DNA from: DAOUGC01 sp034429695
GTDB lineage: Bacteria > Chloroflexota > Anaerolineae > Anaerolineales > Anaerolineaceae
Length of the DNA stretch: 24,747 nucleotides
Assembly: GCA_034429695.1 (NCBI GenBank)
Contig: DAOUGC010000008.1
Location: forward strand, 1-24,747
Reading direction: 5' to 3'
Shown here: positions 14,085-21,060 of the stretch, piece by piece
Layout: the number at the start of each line of letters is the position of its first letter
Position numbering within the stretch: position 1 is the stretch's first letter
Notes under the pieces: model-generated
The model's input: the letters and a program-made list of their open reading frames with translations, nothing else
Told to the model about the DNA's origin: nothing
The model's database searches: none
Program-made: the position numbers and the translations under genes

Positions 14085-15320
14085 TTATCCTTTGACAGGC
14101 AAAACCAGGTCATACGGATACGGGGCAATCACCTCAAATTCGCCATCAGGGCGCGCCCACACACTGTCCTCAAGTCGCACGCCCAACCCCTTTTCGGGAT
14201 AATACAGCCCGGGTTCAATGGTTGCGACTGAATTGGGTGCGAGCACATCGTAAGCCGTCGCATTCGATCCGCTGAAAGGAATCTCATGCACGTGCAAACC
14301 CACCCCATGCCCGAGCGAATGAACATAACCATTGTCAGTGGCAGGATTGGTTTGAATGGTCGGGTGTCCCATTCCCTCAAACAATTCGCAGGTGCGTTTC
14401 TGATAAGTGGCAAATGGTTCATTGAGTTTGAGTTCGCTCATGATGGTGCGAAAAACAGTGCGCACGTCATTGTACAGGCTGAGCGCTTCATCAGTGGCGT
14501 AGCCAAGACACCAGGTACGCGTAAAGTCATAGAAATACCCGCCGCCCGCCTCGCACGGGAAGATGTCGTAAACAATCGTCTGCCCAAGACGCAACACATC
14601 ACCGGCAGCGCCGGTACTGTGTGGTACGCCAGCGTCCCGGCCTATGGCAAAGATGGTTCCTTCAGGATTTTCAGCGCCCAGTTCAGCAAGCCACAGATTG
14701 ATTTGCTTCTTGACATCCCCAATGGTTAAAGGCTCCCCATCAGGTCGCAACAAAATTTCGTTTCTCACTGGTGAAGATGATAGCAGATCAGCGGTGCGCC
14801 CCACCACCTGGGTGGTCACCTGTCCCATGTGACGGATGCGCGCCAGCTCATCCTCATCCTTGGTGGCCATCGCCAGCATGAGTACATCCTCTTCCTGCTG
14901 ACCCACAAATTCGATCTCAGGCAGGAGTTTTTGCACAGCCGTGAAGACCGAATATCCATACCCGATTTCAGCTTGCCCATATAACGCCACTCTGCCGCGC
15001 GTCAGGCCGCAATCAGTGAGCATCTTTTTATAGCGAAGAGGCAAGACCATGTTCTTGTCGCCGCCGGCTTCCTTGAGCAATTCTCCGTATGAGTATTGGG
15101 TGAAGCTGCGCGGAATCAGACCAGTTTTGGCCGCTTCATCCCGCTCCATTGCTCCATGGAAAAGAACGCCTGTCTCCCCGCGTTTCTTGATCAAATCAGC
15201 GCGGGTAAGATGGCCTCCGCCGGTCAGGTAGACCATGGCAGGGTTGTGATCCCCGGCCCCCGTAACCAGCAGTGCATCAATGCCATTGGCTTCCATCAAG
15301 CGATCCAGATCCTGTTTCAT
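14085..15320 (-). CDS. M24-family Xaa-Pro aminopeptidase-like metallopeptidase
   Basis: A 411-residue cytoplasmic peptidase with the creatinase/prolidase layout. An N-terminal domain (about 1-155) precedes the pita-bread catalytic domain. All five metal ligands can be placed: Asp252 in IVYDIFP, Asp265 in YDFTRTW, His338 in SLGHGVGL, Glu369 in TIEPGLYY and Glu384 in VRLEDSV. HVHEIPF adds the substrate-site His. Such enzymes remove an N-terminal residue next to proline or split Xaa-Pro dipeptides; which of the two is not decided by sequence. The N-terminal domain has an unusual GAGDHNPAMVYLTGG start, close to the usual NVxYLTG block. GGAG lies about 10 bases before ATG 15320. The gene sits 26 bp behind selA with no terminator between, so it is probably co-transcribed, though no functional tie to SelA is known. 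Confidence 0.88.
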   Translation of the reverse strand: MKQDLDRLMEANGIDALLVTGAGDHNPAMVYLTGGGHLTRADLIKKRGETGVLFHGAMERDEAAKTGLIPRSFTQYSYGELLKEAGGDKNMVLPLRYKKMLTDCGLTRGRVALYGQAEIGYGYSVFTAVQKLLPEIEFVGQQEEDVLMLAMATKDEDELARIRHMGQVTTQVVGRTADLLSSSPVRNEILLRPDGEPLTIGDVKKQINLWLAELGAENPEGTIFAIGRDAGVPHSTGAAGDVLRLGQTIVYDIFPCEAGGGYFYDFTRTWCLGYATDEALSLYNDVRTVFRTIMSELKLNEPFATYQKRTCELFEGMGHPTIQTNPATDNGYVHSLGHGVGLHVHEIPFSGSNATAYDVLAPNSVATIEPGLYYPEKGLGVRLEDSVWARPDGEFEVIAPYPYDLVLPVKG

Positions 15321-15346
15321 GTCTCATGCTCCGTAATCGAGTTTGT

Positions 15347-16702
15347 CTATGTTTTTTTCAGGCCATTTTGCAACGCAACCAGCAGAGCGCCTTCCTGTTC
15401 CGCCAGTACGGTTCTGGGATCAAGCACCACACAATCATTTTCAACCCGTGCAATTACAGGTGGGCTGGCTTTACGCAACCAGCCAAGAAATTGATTGGGT
15501 TGTTTTACGTCCAGGCTCAACACAAAGGTTGGCTGGGTTTCACCGGGCAGGCTGCCGCCCCCCACGGTGGACACACCCGCAATAACCTCCCCCCTGCCGA
15601 GTACCTCGCGCCAGCGTTCTGCGCGTGCTTTTATCTCATCCAAAGGGCGCGAGATCATCCGCCATACCGGCACTTCACGTTCGGCTTCATCCTTCAAGTA
15701 ATGTTCCAATGTTGCGGTCAGGGCAGCCAGACACAGCTTGTCAGCCCGCAGTGCCCGCGCCAGTGGATGGCGTGCAATCTTCGCCAGCAGGTCGGCCCTG
15801 CCGATGATGATGCCAGCCTGTGGCCCACCGAGCAGTTTATCGCCGGAGAAACAAACCACATCCACCCCGGCTTTGATCGATTCCTGCACGGTTGGCTCAT
15901 GGCTCATTCCATAATCGGCGGTATCCAGCAACGCACCTGACCCCAGGTCGTCCAGGACGGGCACGCCGGCTTTGTGCGCCACCCGCACCAGCTCCGTCAG
16001 ATCCGGCTCTTCGGTGAACCCGATGATTTTAAAATTGGATGGATGCGCCCTCAGCACCAGGGCAACCGGTTCCTGCAGGGCATCCTGGAAATCTTCAATT
16101 CGCACCCGGTTGGTCGTCCCCACCTCAACCAGTTTCGCGCCCGATTGGCGCATGACGTCTGGAACGCGGAAGCCACCACCGATCTCCACCAGTTGCGAGC
16201 GGCCAATCACCACCCTGCGGCGGTTGGCAAGCGCTGCCAGGCACAATAGAACGGCGCCGGCATTGTTGTTCACCACCAGTGCAGCCTCAGCCCCGGTCAG
16301 CCGGGTGATCATGGCTTCGGCATGGGTTCTGCGTGAACCACGCCTTCCGTTATTCAGGTCAAACTCAAGATTGCTGTAGCCAAAAGCCGCAGTTTGCATC
16401 ATCTTTACAGCCGCCTGGCTTAATGGCGCCCGCCCAAGGTTGGTATGCAAAATCACACCCGTGGCGTTAATCACCGGAATAAGGGATGCAGCGGTCCACT
16501 CAGCCAGGCGTTCTGCCACGCGATCAAGCAGTTGCTGCCGGTGAGGAATGGTATCGCCTGGAGAATGTTGCTGCCGGATCTCTTCCTCGATCAAGCGGAT
16601 CGCCTGGATGGTCAACGGCCTTCCGTACTTCGCCACCATCTCAGCGGCGGTGCGGGTCTGCAGCAATTGCTCCACCGATGGCAGATCACGTAATTCATTC
16701 AT
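15347..16702 (-). CDS. selA: L-seryl-tRNA(Sec) selenium transferase
   Basis: SelA is a PLP enzyme that turns seryl-tRNA(Sec) into selenocysteinyl-tRNA(Sec) using selenophosphate. The 451-residue length is close to the family norm. The N-terminal tRNA-binding part begins LRDLPSVEQLL. Next comes the hallmark VINATGVILHTNLGRAPLS at about 77-95, then AHPSNFKIIGFTEEP, and the PLP lysine in FSGDKLLGGPQAG (Lys289). The complete N-terminal domain distinguishes it from shorter SelA-like lyases. I chose ATG 16702, which overlaps the upstream stop in ATGAATGA; the frame stays open to 16807 but inside the preceding gene. Its presence implies that the organism makes selenoproteins, yet selB, selC and selD are not in the window. 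No in-frame TGA that looks like selenocysteine was noticed in the neighbours. Confidence 0.95.
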   Translation of the reverse strand: MNELRDLPSVEQLLQTRTAAEMVAKYGRPLTIQAIRLIEEEIRQQHSPGDTIPHRQQLLDRVAERLAEWTAASLIPVINATGVILHTNLGRAPLSQAAVKMMQTAAFGYSNLEFDLNNGRRGSRRTHAEAMITRLTGAEAALVVNNNAGAVLLCLAALANRRRVVIGRSQLVEIGGGFRVPDVMRQSGAKLVEVGTTNRVRIEDFQDALQEPVALVLRAHPSNFKIIGFTEEPDLTELVRVAHKAGVPVLDDLGSGALLDTADYGMSHEPTVQESIKAGVDVVCFSGDKLLGGPQAGIIIGRADLLAKIARHPLARALRADKLCLAALTATLEHYLKDEAEREVPVWRMISRPLDEIKARAERWREVLGRGEVIAGVSTVGGGSLPGETQPTFVLSLDVKQPNQFLGWLRKASPPVIARVENDCVVLDPRTVLAEQEGALLVALQNGLKKT

Positions 16703-17132
16703 GGGTTGGTTCAGTTGGGGTGTTTTCTCCATCCACAGGCTGCTGCCCGGGCACTTCTGGAGTAAACTGGCTGCGTTCACGGATGCGGATGAAAAACTCA
16801 ATGGCAATGAACCCGGCTGCCAGGAAAATGGCCAGGATGGGATTTAGCACTCTGCCCAGTTGCAACCACAGGATGATACTCATGTAGCACCCGGCCCACA
16901 CCGACTGGCGCAAAATGACTGCGCCTCCCACGGGCGGGTCACTGGGAAAACGCATGTTCAGGAAGGCAGAAACCGGCATGGCAGTTCCGCTCATGGCGAT
17001 CACAACCAGGAAGAACAGCAACCAGCGCGGACCAAGTGTTGGCAGGGTGAAGATGACCAGCAGTGCGATGCCCCCCCAGCCGATCAGTGCCAGGACAATG
17101 CCAGTGATGATCATTTTTCTCAATGAAAACAT
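16695..17132 (-). CDS. Small four-helix membrane protein of unknown function
   Basis: I do not recognise this 145-residue protein. It has four clear hydrophobic segments at about residues 7-30, 37-58, 69-91 and 96-117, and a polar, Pro/Glu/Thr-rich tail of about 28 residues. Segment 2 contains a small-residue run (AMSGTAMPVSAFL), and a short PSDPPVGG loop precedes segment 3. It belongs in the cytoplasmic membrane. I placed the start at ATG 17132 because GGGAG precedes it by 8 bases; the frame is open back to 17162. It heads the eight-gene minus-strand run and its last codons overlap selA by 8 bp, so it is translationally coupled to selA. Nothing in the sequence links it to selenium metabolism, and a coincidental operon is equally possible. 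Confidence 0.72.
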   Translation of the reverse strand: MFSLRKMIITGIVLALIGWGGIALLVIFTLPTLGPRWLLFFLVVIAMSGTAMPVSAFLNMRFPSDPPVGGAVILRQSVWAGCYMSIILWLQLGRVLNPILAIFLAAGFIAIEFFIRIRERSQFTPEVPGQQPVDGENTPTEPTHE

Positions 17133-17161
17133 GCTTTGCTCCCACCACGTCAGATGTGACA

Positions 17162-17167
17162 ATTATA
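17162..17167 (-). promoter_or_regulatory. Possible -10 box for the membrane protein-selA run
   Basis: Minus strand TATAAT lies about 30 bases before ATG 17132, so transcription could begin near 17155. No matching -35 box is seen at 16-18 bases. The divergent metH promoter lies about 100 bp away. Confidence 0.4.
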
Positions 17168-17260
17168 GCCCAGCCTGACCCATGAGAGGTGATCAGATGC
17201 GGCTTAAGCAGCCATATTCCCCCCACAGCAATTTTGGACAGTTTATGTGCAATTTGGGAA

Positions 17261-17289
17261 TTGACTTTCAACTGCATGTTTGTTACAAT
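17261..17289 (+). promoter_or_regulatory. Promoter of the metH operon
   Basis: TTGACT (17261-17266), exactly 17 bases, then TACAAT (17284-17289). Transcription would start near 17296, about 30 bases before the P1 stem of the SAM riboswitch. This is the expected arrangement for a riboswitch leader. Confidence 0.85.
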
Positions 17290-17325
17290 CAGGCGAAATA
17301 TTTGAATGAGGGTTAACCTCATTCG

Positions 17326-17452
17326 CTCATCAAGAGAGGTGGAGGGATCGGCCCTGTGAAGCCTCGGCAACCCCCAGGGTTCAGGCAACTGAACCAGGTA
17401 GGTGCCAATTCCGGCAGAGACCGTGTTCAGACGCGGTTTTCTGGAAGATGAG
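17326..17452 (+). promoter_or_regulatory. SAM-I (S-box) riboswitch aptamer
   Basis: This leader element binds S-adenosylmethionine and lowers expression of methionine genes when SAM is plentiful. Stem P1 is CTCATC (17326-17331) with GATGAG (17447-17452). Between them lie the conserved blocks in order: AGAGGTGGAGGGA (17335-17347), a GGCCCTGTGAAGCC stretch with CTCGGCAACC, GGTGCCAATTCC (17401-17412) and GGAAGATGAG (17443-17452). All are at the normal positions for SAM-I. An intrinsic terminator follows at 17472, so control is probably by transcription termination. Bases 17333-17342 (AGAGAGGTGG) are exactly complementary to 17469-17478, which gives a ready antiterminator when SAM is absent. Confidence 0.95.
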
Positions 17453-17471
17453 GGTAAAGGATACTTTGCCA

Positions 17472-17499
17472 CCTCTCTATCCAGAGAGGCTTGTTTTTT
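17472..17499 (+). terminator. Riboswitch-controlled intrinsic terminator
   Basis: CCTCTCT (17472-17478), loop ATCC, and AGAGAGG (17483-17489) form a 7-bp stem followed by CTTG and six T residues. It lies between the SAM aptamer and the metH start. Its 5' arm can alternatively pair with aptamer bases 17333-17342. Confidence 0.88.
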
Positions 17500-17525
17500 A
17501 ACAGGGAAGGAATGGGTAAACAGCC

Positions 17526-20500
17526 ATGCAAAAGAAGTACACCAATCGCCGCTATCTGGATGCGCTTCAGAACAAAATCCTCGTATTTGACGGCGCCATG
17601 GGCACCAGCCTGCAAACCATGCAATTGACAGCCGTGGATTTTGGCGGTGAGAAGACCAATGGCTGCAACGATTATCTGGTGATCACCAAGCCAGCCGCCG
17701 TGGAAGCTGTGCACCGTTCCTTCCTGGATGTTGGCGTTGATGTAATTGAAACCGATACCTTTCGCGCCAACCGGTTGACGCTGGGTGAATATGGCCTGGG
17801 CGACCGGGTGCACGAGATCAACCATGCTGCGGCTTCTCTTGCTCGCCGCATTACCGATGAATATACGCAGTCAACCGATCAGCCGCGCTTCGTGGCTGGC
17901 TCCATTGGCCCATCCGGCAAACTGCCTTCCATGAGCGACCCGGAATTATCCAACATCACTTTTGATGAGTTGGCCGATATCTTCATGGAACAGGCGGTTG
18001 CGCTGTTGGAAGGCGGCGTGGATCTGCTGCTGGTGGAGACATCGCAGGACATTCTGGAGGTAAAGGCCGCACTGGTGGGTATTCAAACGGCCTTTGATCA
18101 AACCGGCATCCGCGTTCCCATTCAAGCCCAGGTCACCCTGGATACCACCGGGCGCATGTTGCTTGGCACCGATATCGGCGCTGTTCTGGCAATCCTGGAA
18201 GGCATGGGGATCGATGTAATCGGCCTCAACTGCTCCACCGGTCCCGATTACATGCGTGAGCCGGTGCGCTTCCTGGGGGAACACTCCCCCCTGCCGGTTT
18301 CGTGCATCCCCAACGCTGGACTGCCGTTGAATGTGGACGGTCAGGCGGTTTATCCCATGCAACCCGAACCATTTGCCACCGAGTTGTTTGAGTTTGCTTC
18401 GCAATTTGGAGTGCGGGTGGTGGGTGGTTGCTGCGGAACCACGCCGGAACATCTCAAGCTGCTGGTTGAAAAACTAAAAAACCACACACCCAATTCTGCG
18501 CACCCCCAGGCTGCCCCGCGCCTGTCCTCGGCAACCCAGGCTATGGACATGCAGCAACAACCAGCGCCATTCCTCATCGGGGAACGGTTGAACACGCAGG
18601 GCAGCGCAAAATTCAAAAAGCTGGTGCTGGCTGAAGATTTTGACGCCGCCCTGGACATCGCCCGCCAGCAAATTGAAAGCGGCGCACACGGGTTGGATCT
18701 TTGCACTGCATTGACTGAACGCCCCGATGAGGGCGAGCTGATGCGCCGCCTGATCAAGACCCTGGCGCCGGTGGTGCACGTACCGCTGATCATTGACAGC
18801 ACCGAACCGGAAGTCATTGAACTGGCATTACAAACTGCCCCGGGTCGTTGTTTGATCAATTCCACCAATCTGGAAGCCGGACGGGAAAAAGCCGACCGCA
18901 TCTTCGACCTTGCCCGCCGTTACAATGCCGCCGTGATCTGCCTGACCATTGACGAAAAAGGCATGGCAAAGACCGCCAAACGCAAACTGGAGGTTGCCCG
19001 ACGTATCTATCAGATTGCGGTGGAGGAACACGGCCTGAAACCCGAAGACCTCGTATTCGATACGCTTACCTTCACGCTCGCCACGGGCGACCCCGAGTTT
19101 GACCGGTCGGCAATTGAGACCATGGACGGCATCAAGCTGATCAAGGATGAGTTGCCCGGGGTTCTCACTTCTTTGGGAGTCAGCAATGTATCATTTGGTC
19201 TGGCTCCGGCTGCCCGCGCGGTGATCAACAGCGTCATGCTCTACCATTGTGTGCAGTACGGGCTGGATATGGCCATCGTCAATCCTGCCCACATCACCCC
19301 CTACGGTGAGATCCCTGAGGAAGAAAAGAAGCTGGCTGAAGACTTGATTTTCAACCGCGTCCCCAACGCTCTGCAGCGGTTGATTGAATATTTCCAATCC
19401 CACGGAGAATCAGGGCGCGGGAAAATCGATACCACCCAGGCGGCTGTGGCAGCCATGCCTGCCGAGGAACGCCTGCACTGGCGCATTTTGCACCGCCAGA
19501 AGGAAGGTGTTGAGGCAGACATTGATGAGATCCTGGCACGACCCACCGATCTCACACGCAATGACGTGGCTGTTCGCATCATTAATGATGTGCTCCTGCC
19601 CGCCATGAAAGAAGTCGGTGACCGCTTTGGGTCAGGTGAACTGATCCTCCCATTCGTGTTGCAGTCTGCTGAGGTGATGAAGAAATCGGTGGCGCACGTT
19701 GAGCAATTTCTCGACCGCAAGGAAGGCGTCACCAAGGGCACGCTGGTACTGGCAACCGTCTATGGCGATGTGCACGACATCGGCAAAAACCTGGTTAAAA
19801 CCATTCTCTCCAACAACGGCTACACAGTGGTGGACCTGGGTAAACAGGTTCCGGCTGAGACGATCATTTCCAAGGCAGTTGAGCTGAACGCCGACGCGAT
19901 TGGCTTGAGTGCGCTGCTGGTTTCAACCAGCAAACAAATGCCGTTGATCGTCAACGAGCTCAACCGTCGGGAGTTGAAGTTCCCTGTGTTGATCGGCGGG
20001 GCAGCCATTAACAACCGCTTTGGCCGCCGCATCCTGCAGACCGACACAGGCGACCTGTATGCACCAGGCGTGTTTTATTGCAAGGATGCCTTTGAAGGCC
20101 TGTCAACCATGGAAGCATTGATCGATCCCACACGGCGGGAAGCTCTGATTGAAAAGAAACAAAAGGAAGCCGAGTTCGAACTGGGACGCGCTGCTCAACC
20201 CAGGCCTGCATCAGTCGAAGGCATCCGTTCATCCGTGCCATCCGTCGAATCCATCCCCAACGTGCCATCATGGGGTGTGCGTGTGGCGCAGGAATTGCCA
20301 TTGGATGCTGTCTTCCAGCACCTGGCAAAAAATGAACTCTTCCGGCTATCATGGGGCGCGCGCAATACGCACGGCGCAGCCTGGGATGATTTGCAGGCAG
20401 AATACGAAAAACGTCTCGATACCATGCGTCGCCAGGCTTTGAAGGATGGATGGTTGCAACCGCGTGGCATTTACGGCTACTTCCCCTGCCAGTCGCATGG

Positions 20501-21044
20501 CAATGATTTGATCATTTACCGCCCTGAATCCATGACGGGCGGCAAACCTGAGGAATGGCTGCGCTTTGTATTCCCGCGTCAGGCGACGGGCGAATACCTG
20601 TGCCTTGCCGATTACTTTGCCCCACTCGAGAACGGAAAAATGGACGTGGTTGCCTTCCAGGTGGTCACGGTTGGTCAGGAAGCCACCCGCCGCTTTGACC
20701 GCTTGCAGGAAAGCGGTGATTACTCGGAGGCCTATTACAATCATGGCCTGGCGGTTCAAATGGCGGAAGCGACGGCGGATTACTTGCACAATCACATTCG
20801 CCGTGAACTCGGCCTCGCCGCCGAGCAGGGCAAGCGTTACTCCTGGGGTTATCCAGCCATTCCCGAACTGGAGGACCATCGCAAGGTGTTCCAGTTACTA
20901 CCGGCAGAACAGGAGTTGGGCATGACGCTCACCTCGGCCTGCCAGCTTGTGCCAGAGCAATCCACCGCAGCCATCATCGTTCATCATCCACTCGCAAAAT
21001 ACTACAACATCGGCGAGACGCGTGTTGAGCAACTCATGAAATAG
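17526..21044 (+). CDS. metH: Cobalamin-dependent methionine synthase
   Basis: MetH methylates homocysteine to methionine with methyl-tetrahydrofolate, carrying the methyl group on B12. The 1172-residue protein is full length. Domain 1 (about 10-320) binds homocysteine through zinc: Cys236 in GLNCSTGPD and Cys302-Cys303 in GGCCGTTPEH. Domain 2 (about 350-610) is the pterin-binding barrel, opening with IGERLNTQGS. Domain 3 (about 645-870) has the cap and the B12 fold with DVHDIGKN (His750 as cobalt ligand), Ser795 and IGGAAI. Domain 4 (about 915-1165) is the SAM-dependent reactivation domain, with RGIYGYFPCQSHGND and RYSWGYPAIPE. A Pro/Ser-rich linker (about 890-918) joins domains 3 and 4. The start at ATG 17526 has GGAAGG somewhat far upstream. 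It is the first gene behind the SAM riboswitch, 16 bp before the next gene. Confidence 0.98.
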   Translation: MQKKYTNRRYLDALQNKILVFDGAMGTSLQTMQLTAVDFGGEKTNGCNDYLVITKPAAVEAVHRSFLDVGVDVIETDTFRANRLTLGEYGLGDRVHEINHAAASLARRITDEYTQSTDQPRFVAGSIGPSGKLPSMSDPELSNITFDELADIFMEQAVALLEGGVDLLLVETSQDILEVKAALVGIQTAFDQTGIRVPIQAQVTLDTTGRMLLGTDIGAVLAILEGMGIDVIGLNCSTGPDYMREPVRFLGEHSPLPVSCIPNAGLPLNVDGQAVYPMQPEPFATELFEFASQFGVRVVGGCCGTTPEHLKLLVEKLKNHTPNSAHPQAAPRLSSATQAMDMQQQPAPFLIGERLNTQGSAKFKKLVLAEDFDAALDIARQQIESGAHGLDLCTALTERPDEGELMRRLIKTLAPVVHVPLIIDSTEPEVIELALQTAPGRCLINSTNLEAGREKADRIFDLARRYNAAVICLTIDEKGMAKTAKRKLEVARRIYQIAVEEHGLKPEDLVFDTLTFTLATGDPEFDRSAIETMDGIKLIKDELPGVLTSLGVSNVSFGLAPAARAVINSVMLYHCVQYGLDMAIVNPAHITPYGEIPEEEKKLAEDLIFNRVPNALQRLIEYFQSHGESGRGKIDTTQAAVAAMPAEERLHWRILHRQKEGVEADIDEILARPTDLTRNDVAVRIINDVLLPAMKEVGDRFGSGELILPFVLQSAEVMKKSVAHVEQFLDRKEGVTKGTLVLATVYGDVHDIGKNLVKTILSNNGYTVVDLGKQVPAETIISKAVELNADAIGLSALLVSTSKQMPLIVNELNRRELKFPVLIGGAAINNRFGRRILQTDTGDLYAPGVFYCKDAFEGLSTMEALIDPTRREALIEKKQKEAEFELGRAAQPRPASVEGIRSSVPSVESIPNVPSWGVRVAQELPLDAVFQHLAKNELFRLSWGARNTHGAAWDDLQAEYEKRLDTMRRQALKDGWLQPRGIYGYFPCQSHGNDLIIYRPESMTGGKPEEWLRFVFPRQATGEYLCLADYFAPLENGKMDVVAFQVVTVGQEATRRFDRLQESGDYSEAYYNHGLAVQMAEATADYLHNHIRRELGLAAEQGKRYSWGYPAIPELEDHRKVFQLLPAEQELGMTLTSACQLVPEQSTAAIIVHHPLAKYYNIGETRVEQLMK

Positions 21045-21060
21045 AAAGCAGGAGACGCCC

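Noticed and set aside
15272..15940. 222-codon plus-strand frame opposite selA and the M24 gene
   Set aside because: It is antisense to two well-supported genes and its translation has no family features.
17472..17499. Constitutive terminator ending an upstream plus-strand transcript
   Set aside because: No plus-strand gene lies upstream, and the hairpin sits between the SAM aptamer and metH, so it is the switch's expression platform.
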